From Diplocarpon mali (taxonomy: Eukaryota > Ascomycota > Leotiomycetes > Helotiales > Drepanopezizaceae), in NCBI GenBank assembly GCA_024741835.1, contig JAENRP010000041.1, forward strand, positions 146,852 through 210,851: a stretch of 64,000 nucleotides of DNA. Direction: 5' to 3'. Under the pieces are notes generated by a model. The model was given only the letters and a program-made list of their open reading frames with translations. It was not told the DNA's origin and ran no database searches. The position numbers and the translations under genes are program-made. Of the stretch, positions 12,900 to 23,065 are shown piece by piece. Within the stretch, counting starts at the first letter, position 1. Each line of letters starts with the position of its first letter.

Positions 12900-14302
12900 A
12901 GCCTAGGATCTCTAATGCAAAGCATCTTATACTTATTAATATATATAACCCTAGTATTAATAAAACGATAGAAAAGAGGGCAATTATTACAATACTTATA
13001 TAAAGCGCAGTTAGGTTCTTCATTATTACAAAAGTTGCAAGTTAGTCGTCTTCTATTGCTATTCCCTTAGTACCCTATAGCATTAATATTAGCAGAGTGC
13101 TAATTGGGATTAATTTCTCCTTCTTCAATCAATTATTAAGTTCTTATATTAGCTAGTTATTCCAAATGATAAGAAGCAGGAGTCTAGTAATAGGAACTAC
13201 TATATTAGCTTATAGTGGCTGAGTTTTACCTATTACCAAATTAGGGAATATACTATTTTTCTTATAAGAGATTATTAATTCTGGTTTCTAAGCTCTAGAT
13301 TCAGAGTTCTGCAAATTGGGTCTTAAGTTCCTTAATTCTAGGGTTAGATCTCACTCCTAAATTAGGACTATAAGTGAAAGGTATGATTACTAGGTTCTTC
13401 TTTGCCTCCTCTATAACTTCTAGAGCCTTTGAGTATTCTTGGACTAGGCTCTTAAGGTCTTTAGTATAAGAGGGAGTAAGGGCTTTTTCCTACTCTATAG
13501 TATTAATAGTTCTCTTATTAAAATCTGATTTTAAAGCAAAGGCTAAGAATTCCTTAAATAAGGCGAAGGTTATAAGGTCTTGCTTATCGATTTTAAAATG
13601 CTTGATAATCTTATTTCAAAGGCCAGTAGGTAATCTAAGTAAGAAAAGGCGGCCTCTTTTAACTTTGCTAAGTATTTTCTAGCTAATCAAGGTATTCGAT
13701 ATATAAGTAAAAGTCCGATAGTAGTTTTTAAGTTCCTTAAGAGTATAAGTGATTAAAACAAATTCCTTTAAGAAAGCTAAGGTATTGCGAATCTGCTATT
13801 TATTAAATTTGCGAAATTCAGATTTAAGGGCCTTGATAAGGAGTTCTTATAAACTATGAGTTTTCTATTTAAGGAAGGACTTAATAATATCCTTACTTAT
13901 ATAATTATAGTAGCAAGGAAGTCAAGAAATCATATCCTCTTGCATAATACTAAAATCGTAATAAGTTTCCTTATATTGCTTAAGGAAATTAGTAATATTA
14001 GCACCTATAAAGTAAGGAGCGCTAGGGGAACTAGAGAGGGGAAAGTGACTAGTAATAGCCCTAAATGCGGCCATTATCGTTTTATACTAACCGTCTAAGT
14101 TAATAGAATCTATAGGGGGCAAAGGGGAAGCTTTAATATTACAAGATTGATTGCTAAGAGGAGTACTTCGAAATTCAAAAGGGCTTGAAGAGCGTTTAAA
14201 ATCCGAGTCAATCTTAAAGTGATTAGGACGAGTTTGAAAAGATTTAAATAAAGGGTTAGTAAAAAGTTTAAAATTGTTATTATTATTAGTGTTTTTAAGC
14301 AT
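12900..14302 (-). pseudogene. Element A gag
   Basis: From an ATG at 14302 (MLKNTNNNNNFK) the minus strand encodes a capsid-like polypeptide. The Asn-rich start is followed by a YFIGANITNFLKQYKE block, which resembles the F-x-G-x-N-x-x-x-FL motif of fungal gypsy Gag proteins. A Cys-rich cluster near 13.0 kb in the same frame (CNFCNNEEPNCALYKYCNNC) is a zinc-knuckle candidate. Scattered stops are at Gln or Trp positions. Gag and pol are in different frames, so a frameshift between them is likely in the active ancestor. Confidence 0.65.
13353..13375. repeat. 23-nt palindrome, copy 13
   Basis: In the gag frame, reading TYSPNLGV and followed by RSNPRIKEL. Copy 8 in P2 encodes almost the same octapeptide. 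Confidence 0.8.
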
Positions 14303-14361
14303 TAATATTAAAAAAGTAGGTAGTAGTCCTAAGTTGTTTAAGGACGTCTTTTTATCCTCTT

Positions 14362-14384
14362 ACTTATAGGCTAGGCCTAGGAGT
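14362..14384. repeat. 23-nt palindrome, copy 14
   Basis: Lies about 60 bp upstream of the gag start, outside recognised coding sequence: ACTTATAGGCT-A-GGCCTAGGAGT. Confidence 0.75.
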
Positions 14385-14969
14385 GGAATTCCAGATTCCA
14401 CTAAAAGTTTAATCTAAGTTTGCTAAGAGATTCTAAGTAGGTGCTAAATAGCTAATAGGAGCATTGCAACTAATTGTAATAAGATAAGGTTTACTTAATC
14501 TAAGACCAATTTCTAAGATAAGGTTTATATCTAAGATTCTTCTTAGCCTTTAGGCTAATTCCTATTGGTCTTTAGAATAAAAGGGTCTTTAGAGACGATT
14601 CTAGGGCAATTTTTAAAGTTCTATTAAGCCAAGGCAGCTAAATTATCAGATTCGGATTTCTAAAGATTCTAAGGAGGTACTTCCTATTAGAGTTTGCGCT
14701 TAGTATTACTTAAGTACTCGAAACTACTACTATTTGAGATTGCTATTATAGGGTTTGTCAAACTTTTCATATCGAAAAGCCGAAAATTCCGAGAATCTTA
14801 AAGTTAAGGAAGAAAATAGGGGTTTTTAAAGCAGAGCCGAAAAGGGAAAATCTAAGGTTATTAATAGTTGCTAAACGAAAATCAATAGTTCTAAGTAACT
14901 AAGCGATTAAAGATAAGGGTTTTAAAGTTGATTAAAATACTATAAGTGTTTTAAAGATGTATTTCAAAG

Positions 14970-15301
14970 GCTAGTCTCTTATCTGCGAACTAAAAGATCA
15001 ATAAGGTCGTATAAGGACGGAAATCTCAAGAAATCGGTCCTTGCGTAGGTCACTAATATAAAACTAAAGGGAGATAATATAAGAATAGGCCTAAGGGAAG
15101 ACCTAAAAACAAGAGGAGGAAGCACTATAAGCAGGCTCTCTTAGATAAGATATTAGGAACAAGTCCTAAGTATGGGGTATATTCAGTACTATAGCCATAC
15201 GCCCTATCTTTATATACAGAAGATGGCCCTTTTATCCTCCTACCGTCTTGCGCTGATTATGTGATATATGTTATAAGACTTATCCATCTCAGGTCTCTAT
15301 A
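14970..15301 (-). repeat. LTR-like sequence, probable 5' LTR of element A
   Basis: Read on the minus strand it begins TATAGAGACC (a mutated TGTAGAGACC) and contains a TATATAAAGATA promoter-like stretch. It shares ordered short blocks with 44251-44583: AGAGACC at the start, GGAGGATAAA-like, GGCGTATGGC-like, AGGAAGC. The boundary toward the LINE at 15301 is fairly clear; the inner boundary is a guess from the length of the 44-kb relative. Confidence 0.45.
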
Positions 15302-17850
15302 GTATATTGCCCTAGCTAAGGATGATTAAGACTTGCGTTCTATAGTCAGAGCCGCAGGAGAGTTCTAGTACAACAGTCGTACTTGCCCTAGGAATGTTTA
15401 AGAAAGTCAAATCCAGCATATATCTATAGTCTTAGGTCGCTACGCTAGGTTCCTTAATAAAGTCCATCCGGCTGCGTCTAGACCACTCTACTAGCTCCGC
15501 TCCCCTTAAGAAGGAGGCTGTCCCTGGCTTAAAGGTATCGTACCGTACGTTAAAGTCTCCTCCTATTAGACATTTCTCCGGCGGAGTCAATATAGTGATA
15601 TAATCTATCACCTTATTCGTAAGTGGTTGTCGGTATATATTAAGTATAATATAGCTATTAATATCGAGCTAAAGGAGGTCTCAGCTCTAGAGTGGCTATC
15701 GCTATTAGATCTTGAGGGAGGCCCCCTTGCGGACGTATATAAGTACTTAGGGCCTATCTACGGTACTATTCCAACTATCTATAGGTATAAACAACTAGTA
15801 TCTAAGGTATGTTTTTATTATAGTATCCCTATTCGTCTAAGGCTCTTAGACATATATAATATCGATTCTCTATTCGTAAGCTATGCTAAGGAGCGCATTA
15901 TAGCCTAAGCCTTTGCCTATATTCGCCTAATAGACTATAAGGTCCTTAGGCTTAGTATTACAGCTAAAACCGCAATGCTTATATTAGTTTCTCAATATTA
16001 GCTAGTTCTAGCCTCTATTTGTAAATCGCCTTCCTCGTCTAGGCTAATGCTTCGTTATAATAGGTAAAGGAGGTTAAGGTTTTTCCTAGCTCCACTTTAT
16101 CAGATAGGCCTACCTACTATCTATATAAGCTGCGCTACTTACGCAGGCATATGATCGACTTCTATAGCGTCCTCAGGGGTCGATGCCGCCGTAGAGCCCT
16201 GATTCTCGAAGGCTAGGATCAGACTGGCCCTCTTTCTCTTCGATGCCGCAGCTCAGTTACCCTAAGTGTTAGAGCTCCCTATAGACGACCTCTGCGAGCT
16301 TGCTTCAAACGCTGCTTATTAAGCTATCGCATCTCAGAAGAGCCTATTACCAGCCTTCCTAATAATGCTAATCTCGTTCTAAGTAAGCTTAATAATCTTC
16401 CTATTCTTTTGGGAAGGGGCTACCAGGCAGTTCTAATAGTCGGCAGGGAAGGGGCTGTGGCAGTTCGCACACTTTGCCTAGTATTAGCACTCCCTTCCTA
16501 TAGGACCCTTATATTAGTCATTCCGTCCTCCGTAGTATCTGCATTTGCTATATCTTATATAGTATCGCGGGTTATAGTACCCTTAGCAGCCTAGGTTATG
16601 CCAGGTGATTAGGGTCTTTTTGACAATAGGGCGAGCCTGCTCGCTAGCTCTAAAGAGTCTGAAAGGTTGTACTAGGTCCTTAAAGGAGACGATCTAGGTA
16701 ATGCGGTAAGTGCTTGTATTCGCACTATATTGTAAGGGTCAGCAGCTGATTAAGTATCGCCCTATCTAAGAGTAGGCCTCTATTGCTACTTCCTCTTAAG
16801 TAAGCTCGATAGGTTGCCTAAAGACGTCTTACATATAGAGTAGAACTCCCTACACTACGTAAGTATGCTAGACCTTAAGAAGGCGGACGATCTCGCTATA
16901 TATAATTCAGAGTAGAATCTCCTTATTCTCTTATATTATAAGCTTATCTTATATTGATATATTGGCTAGGTATAAGGCCTAGCCTTGCGCCGTCTCTATA
17001 ACTTAGGGTAGCTCTATTATAAGGAGGCCTGGAATTTGCTTGCAAATCTCCTTGCGAATTATATAAAGCTCCTATCGAGTTTTACAAAATAAAGGTTGAA
17101 TTCTAATAAGGATCCTCTTATCTTATTATAAAGAGGCTATACTAGTCCTAGAGGAGCAAAGTAAGACCCTACCAATAGAACTTTATCTAAAAGAGGAGAC
17201 TTTAGCCTTAGCTGCAGAAGGCTTAGCAGCCCTTGAGTTTTTTAAGGTATTTAGGTCCCCTTGTACTTTATTAGCCTAAGTGATTAAGGAAGGAGGAGAG
17301 GGTTAAGTTATCGGTGCCGTCGTAAGAGGCGAGATTAAAGGTCATCTAAGAGGGATAAAGTCGTTTATAGCAGCGTAGTTAGCCACTATAAGGTGTATAA
17401 TAAAAGAATCCCGCACCTTCTATGCAAATTTGTAGAAGTTAGGCTGCTTTTTAAGCGAGTCTACGTACCTATCGATAGCTTTCGCAGTACTATTTAGCAC
17501 CTCCCAGCGCAGCTGGGCGGTACGCTTATAAGCCTTAAATTGCGCAGCAATTGCTACTTAAGCAAAGTTATTCTCAAGCGCATTCTCACCGAAGGAGAGA
17601 CAAGGAGGAGCTATTGTATTAGCTATCTGGATTTGCTATCTCTTTGCAATGCGCAGGTTAGTTAGGGAGAAGGGTTATTACGGACGCGTAAAATCCGCTG
17701 TTCGAACCTTAGAAATCGAGTTTCTAAGAGTTAAGGGCGCCATCTGGCCTAGAGACACTGGAAAAATTGGTGCAACTATACTAGAAGGGTTCCTAATTAC
17801 TTTCCAATAGTCGGGTGCCTTTTTAAGGGCGTAGTTGTGAAGTTATTGAA
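15302..17850 (-). mobile_element. Tad1-like LINE fragment (ORF1 zinc knuckle and ORF2 endonuclease), RIP-decayed
   Basis: On the minus strand 15.30-15.62 kb encodes an apurinic-type endonuclease: CLIGGDFNVRYDT, then GAELVEWSRRSRMDFIKEPS, then LDLTFLNIP and ELSCGSDY. These are the GDFN, ELVEW, IDLTF and GSDH-type blocks of fungal Tad1 LINEs. Upstream, near 16.4-16.57 kb, a Cys-rich stretch (CANCHSPFPADY followed by NC) resembles a Tad1 ORF1 zinc knuckle. The reverse transcriptase that should follow to the left is absent: the sequence passes into the element A LTR at 15301. The right end near 17850 marks the return to less mutated DNA. Apparent plus-strand ORFs here are shadows. Confidence 0.6.
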
Positions 17851-17853
17851 CCT

Positions 17854-18351
17854 TTGGGTCAGTTCAGAAAAATGATGCTTAGTGAAGTTTCTGTTAGAGA
17901 AATTGCGAAAGCAGCAAATACAATCAGTAGCCTTAAGAAACAACTGCAATCAGTGCAGGTTGAAAGGGAAGGTGCAAGCTTTTTTTACAAAAAAGACAGA
18001 TATCCAGCAGCTGAAAAGCCGCAATCGAGGATTTTTGTATCGCGAAAGACGGCGTCGAGAATGAGAAGCAGGTAGTGGAGGATGACTTGACGGCGCGTTT
18101 TGTGATTAAATTCAATGCACTGGTTAAAGCGAGGGGAATCATTCATAAGAAATTGAGAGAACTGATAGCTGCTCGGGTAGGCGAGTGAGAAATCGCATTG
18201 GATAGGGAGAACAATGAGTTGATAAACGAAGTCCAAGAGCTGAAAGACAGTGTGGCGAATTCTAAGAGGAAGTGGCGCACTTTCGAGTATGAGATGACGC
18301 ATTTGCAGGAGTATTCTGATCTAAGCTCTGCCTCTTGAAAGCGATTCTTTA
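17854..18351 (+). pseudogene. Frameshifted coiled-coil protein fragment
   Basis: The plus strand encodes heptad-like, Lys/Glu/Leu-rich sequence split over three frames: REIAKAANTISSLKKQLQSV near the start, IQQLKSRNRGFLYRE next, and NELINEVQELKDSVANSKRK near 18.2 kb, interrupted by a TGA at 18187. No single start-to-stop frame exists. It resembles the coiled-coil genes at 20.4-24.7 kb in style, but I could not align it to them. It may be a decayed member of the same gene neighbourhood. Confidence 0.45.
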
Positions 18352-20435
18352 GTGAAATGGCCTGAATTGGAAGGAGATTTAAGGTGAGTTATAATTGCTC
18401 ATCTTTTATTTCAGAAAGCAGAACAAAAGAGGAATCCATTGAACAGTCAGACCATTTATGTTTAAGAACTCTGATCTGATTTGTCTTGGTTATTGATCAT
18501 CATTGAACTCAAGGGTCATTTGCCACACTTTTTAACTGAGACGTCTTGCGAAAACCAAAGCGCCAAGGCATTACCGAGCCCCTTTTCAAAATCAACAAAG
18601 CATGCAGGAACAAGCATTATCACGTGAGACAGGAGCGTGAACCATCACAATCTTGCGACAGTGAGCTTTGTAAAATGATTTATTTTTGAGAGGCCAATAT
18701 GCGTGCCTAATATGAGTGGAGAAATATTAGCAACTATAACATAAGTGCTGTTTATGACTCTTAGCTCATAAGCTATTTCTTACACTGTACGCTTGCAGTA
18801 CGTCCAACGCGACCCAGATTCCGAAACAGCAATACCAATCGCGCGATAAAATCATTCAGTAACTTAACTCCGATAGCCAACTTATTTCTGCTTATCAATC
18901 GCCCCAAATAAGGCTTCCAAGTCATCTTATCTATCGTTTCTTCTTCTAAAACAGTCAGCGCAGAGTGATGGGGCAGTACTACTCTAACCCGCAGTAAAAC
19001 TCCCCGAGTCACAAAATACAAATTTAAGGTCCCAGCGAAAGGTTAGTTCCCATGGATTATATAGATGAGAGATCCCGACGGGAGAGCTCGGTGCCGCAGT
19101 AGAATGCTCAGAGCTTTATTACTAGTACATTATAACTCCATATATTTCTGATCTAGAGCCTTTGCTCAGCTCCTGGCTTGTTTCTTGCTATGATCCACGC
19201 ACACTATCTTCCATTCGGTTGCATAATTACCAACCATAATTTCAAAAACTCTGAAATATGTGACTCTAGAGAAGAGCATTCTGCATTCGCACCTTGCAAG
19301 CTTCTAAGCCGGTCTAGATAGTGACATATTCTAGGTGTTACTCCTCCAACTCTCCAAGCTCTTCCAATATATAGTTTTGATATCCAGCCCAATTCGAATC
19401 TCAAGCATCGCAACTTCCATCTCTAGAACACCTGGTCTTGAATCTGTATTCCTTCTGTCTTCGAACACCCCAAATCTCTTCAGATTCCTCTCCTAGCCTG
19501 GTATATCAATCTCTATATTTGTCGGCTTCGTCTCCAATTTTGTGCGGAAAGTAAAGCATCCATGCTTGATGATCGTATGCATCTGTGATTTTTGAATCTT
19601 GATAGCTTCCGTTGCTTTCTCCAGCTCTAGTTGATAAATAATTAGCGTTGATTCTGCCTTGTATTGTTGTGCCCTTTATGCCAATCTTTTGCCTTATCTC
19701 TCTGACGCACGATTGTGCCACGCAAATCGTTTTGCCGTTTAGTTAAACTATCTTTTTCCTCAAGACAATGCGATCTGTAGGGTCGACGTTTCTTTTGATC
19801 GTTTCGCTGGCTATAGATTGTTTCAGAGATTTAGACCCAGGTTATTTTTCCCAATCTGCATTTCCTATTTAAATTTTTTTTTACAAAAGCGAACGCAGCG
19901 TTACAATTCTCGCCATCTAAGTATTGACATTATTTTCTTGTGGGTGAAAGTGGATGTATTTGTAAAATTATCGCCAAGAAAGCACTTCCTCGCAGGTGGG
20001 TTAACTGTTGAGAGACTGAAACAGATCCAAAATCCCTAAGCCATATCCTGTATTTTTTTAATCTCTGTATCACGGAGGAGGTAGCTAACTGTAATTTTAA
20101 CTAATCTAAAGTGTGATCTCAGTAATAAATTCCCGCAGGAATAATACTTCAGCGGCAACGTGAGAGCCACGGGCTAATACAAGCGTGTAGGTGGATCATG
20201 CAAGCTCAGTAGATTATGTCTTATTTTGGCTTTCTCAGCCCAATCAAAAATCTCTCGGAACTCCAGAGTGGAATTTTCTTGGAAGAGAATAAAATCCAGG
20301 CTGCATGCAATTTGGCTTTAGGGCTCTGAGTTTATACAATATAGTTTCAATCCAATCATAGTATATTGCATGTTTCCAGACATAAGTGAAATAACACCTT
20401 TGACACTGACAGATAGTTACTTCTATTCCCCTAGA
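18352..20435. other. Gene-poor accessory DNA with short coding-like relics
   Basis: About 2 kb with no intact gene. Minus-strand open fragments at 18773-19021 (contains TWKPYLGRLISRNKLAIGV), 19204-19413 (contains FLKLWLVIMQPNG) and 19506-19721 (contains KIGIKGTTIQGRINANYLS) have coding-like composition but no shared frame, no plausible ATG-to-stop structure and no recognised domain. They could be remains of one or more genes. Base composition is near normal and the RIP signature is weak. Confidence 0.3.
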
Positions 20436-22172
20436 CTATACAAAAACCATATTCCGACAAAGCCATATCAATGACACCTTTTGAGAAGTTTTCAAATCAG
20501 ACTCTCCTAGCCAAACCAACGTCCAAATTCCAAATGTAATATCTAAGTCCGTCGCAGAGAGCGAGGGTACCTCTTGAAGTGCTGCGAATCTGTTAGCATA
20601 TTGAAAGTTCAAATAAAGAATGGGCGAACGGACCGCATTGACTCTGTAGAATCCTTGTGGGGTATCATTTTCATTACTCCCCTGACGAAGAGGGAGATTT
20701 GGCCGAATCCAATCGTTGCTTCTGTTACTTCTGTTGAAGCTCATGGATTGGGCCCTTGCGCGCGGGCTACCAGCTTCTGCCATGTCCCTGTTTTGGAAGT
20801 CGCCGCTGCCCCAACTCTCCATGCCATCATTAAAACCATTTGGAGAGCTGTCTGACGATGATATATTGCGCTGTGGAGAGTGGAGAAATTCCCGAGGGCC
20901 TTCAGCGCGATTGATATCGTCATTGACCTGAGAGTTGTGCGGGAAGCCGAATAGTGCTCTTGGCGTAAGATCAGACGGCAAGCCAGAGGCCGAGCTTTCG
21001 TTCTCAGATACATTATTTCGACGAGCGCGTGCCAGGTTGAAGGATTGTGAGTCATCTGCTCTGATGAATCCGTGGAGACCTGCAAATGAAGCGATTGAGC
21101 CCTGCAAATCTTCCAAGCTCTTGTGCAGATCATCGTTCTCGGATAATATCATCTTAGCAGTATCTTCGGAATTATTGAGGGAGTTCTGCAGACTTTCCAC
21201 CTTTTTCCGGTTCTCATGGACGTGACTGGCATGAGAAGCTTTGAGTGCGAAGTATTTCCCAAGTACACGAGATTTGGTCTCATCTGAGGTCTTGATCCGA
21301 GCGTTCTGACTGGCAAGAGCAGTCTTTGCGACTTTAGCCTCCGCTTCTAGTCTCTCAATATCAGAAGCCTGCATCTTGACTGTATTGTTCACCTCACCCT
21401 GAAGAGTCTTAATCTTCAAGCCCTTCTCTATCTGCTCGATGCGTTTAACTTCCAGTTGTGCTCTCATACTCTCGTTTTCTTGAGAAACTTTGGAAATTTT
21501 ATTTTGAAAGTCCTGGAATTCAGCTTCTCCCTTCTTTTTAGCACTCGCAACAACGTCTGCATACGCCTGGCGATGTTCTCTTAAGCTTTCACTCTGGCTG
21601 AGGCTCTTCTTCTTTGCAGTCTCAAGCTCAGATACCACAGAAACATTTTTCAGTTTTAGTTCGCACAGCTCCTGGCGCAGAGAAGCGTTCCGGCTGCGCA
21701 TGTTGAAAAGCTCGACCGGATCTGTACGTAGTTGTAAGAGTCCATCTTTGTAGGCTTTGGTGAATGATTCAAGTGTGGTAGTTACGTAGTCGAATCTTTG
21801 ATACTCTTCGGTGACTTGTTCTGTGTACTCATTTCGAAATCAGCGTCACACGCAAAAGTCACCACATAAGGCTTCTGAACCAGCTCACGCGTGAAGAGTC
21901 TTACCTTCAGTACAGTACTTGGGGTAATCTTCTGGGCAAATCTCTCTCAGGCAGATAGGTGCATGTATTGAGTTGATATGATCATGTAACTCATTCTCTG
22001 ATTGAAGGAAGGATGCCGTCAAATCCAAACCTGGAAATGCATATGCCATGTGTCGAATTTCTTGGTAGAATCGAAGGAGCTCTGACTGAAGGGCCTTTAC
22101 CTCTTTGCTCTGAAGCTCTGCTCTACGCCCTGGTGGATTGAGCTCGGGTTTCATTGTGGCTTTGGGTCGCAT
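20436..22172 (-). CDS. Coiled-coil protein, unknown function (two exons)
   Basis: Model: exon 1 complement 21905-22172, 84-nt intron 21821-21904 (GTAAGA donor, ACAG acceptor), exon 2 complement 20436-21820, giving 550 aa. The start is the ATG at 22172 (MRPKATMKPELNPPG); the frame opens upstream only through a GTG. Residues about 150-330 are a long coiled coil with regular Leu/Lys/Glu heptads. A Ser/Asn/Arg-rich disordered tail follows (SRPRARAQSMSF-like, SSSDSSPNGFNDG), then a short YANRFAALQE block. No signal peptide or catalytic motif is visible. The C-terminal 30 residues are unlike the rest, so a further 3' intron is possible. No function is assigned. Confidence 0.6.
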
Positions 22173-23065
22173 TATTGTAAAGCAGTATTGTTGCAACTTT
22201 TTGCTCAAGCGCAGACGCGTATCATTGTTGACTTTCTTCCAAATCGGGGAATAGTGCCACCGGTACACGTGACGGGATCAACCTGGCACTGCCCATCACC
22301 AAATTTTCATTGATTATAGTGACTCTAAGATTACTAGAAAACTTAGTATGTTGCAGTATAATAAGCGATTGTCTCCTCTTGTTATGTATCTCTATTATAT
22401 CATATTCCTTGTCAATGAACCACTGCACTATTGCAGCAATTCAGAAAACCTGAGACAACACAGAGAAACACTTTGTGAGATTAAAAAAATTCCTACGTTA
22501 TAGGATATAGGCAATTTCTGCATTTTTGTTCTCCAACATCAAATCATTCGAGTATAGAATTGAATTTTGAGCTTCTTTGCTGCTTGCTTAGATGTAGTCT
22601 ATTTCCAGAGTTTAATGTAGCCTGGACAATAAACGCTGTACAATTCACCAACCGCTTTTTTCTTCGAATGTATAAATCCGACTTGCTATGCGCTCTAATT
22701 CTTGCAAAAGCGAGCCTGACAAAGCTTCCAATGAAATATGTTTGGAGTGATATCAGGACTCAAGAGAATTTGGAAAAGATACAGCAAAGTTTTCTTCCAA
22801 GATGACCTAGTTTAAAAATGACAATAGTTCTTCTCTATTGGCTTCCACTTCTAAACAATATTCAAAGCTGTTTGTAGAGTAACTACAAGTTATAGCTCCT
22901 ATGTCGATCTCAATTGGTTAAAGCTATGCATATTTTCTTATCGACCCTTGGAATGCCTATTATTTTTTTTGTATGTAACTTAAAAAAACCCGCCTAAGCC
23001 GTTCGCTAAATATGATAGTTCTCCCGATTCATAATCCTATTTATCTCCTACCATAACAGTTTGAT
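22173..23065. other. Intergenic between two coiled-coil genes
   Basis: About 890 bp between the start of the 20.4-22.2 kb gene and the end of the 23.1-24.7 kb gene. AT-rich, with no convincing gene. The plus-strand frame 22560-22805 lacks an upstream ATG and is not supported. It probably holds the promoter of the first gene and the terminator of the second. Confidence 0.4.

Larger units (their letters stand above)
7600..15301 (-). mobile_element. Ty3/gypsy retrotransposon A, RIP-decayed
   Basis: A minus-strand LTR retrotransposon read from a 5' LTR ending at 15301 through gag (start 14302) and pol (protease, RT, RNase H, integrase region) to about 7.7 kb. The order PR-RT-RH-INT is that of Ty3/gypsy. 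The RT signature region reads PYINDIRVKG, close to the PYLDDIGVKG form of a common fungal gypsy group, with one Asp changed to Asn. I could not find the 3' LTR, so the left end is not defined. P2 and P1 follow in the same orientation with no recognisable LTR between. Five 23-nt palindromes lie in its internal region and one just upstream of gag. Confidence 0.75.

Noticed and set aside
18..14384. The palindromes as evidence of a mitochondrial DNA origin
   Set aside because: GC-rich palindromes are known from fungal mitochondria, but the surrounding DNA is RIP-mutated nuclear gypsy and LINE sequence.
18..14384. A CRISPR array reading of the regularly sized repeats
   Set aside because: Spacing ranges from about 140 bp to 1.9 kb, the genome is eukaryotic and the units lie inside transposon ORFs.
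15627..16594. Plus-strand ORFs over the LINE region
   Set aside because: Antisense to Tad1-like ORF1 and endonuclease; no protein features of their own.
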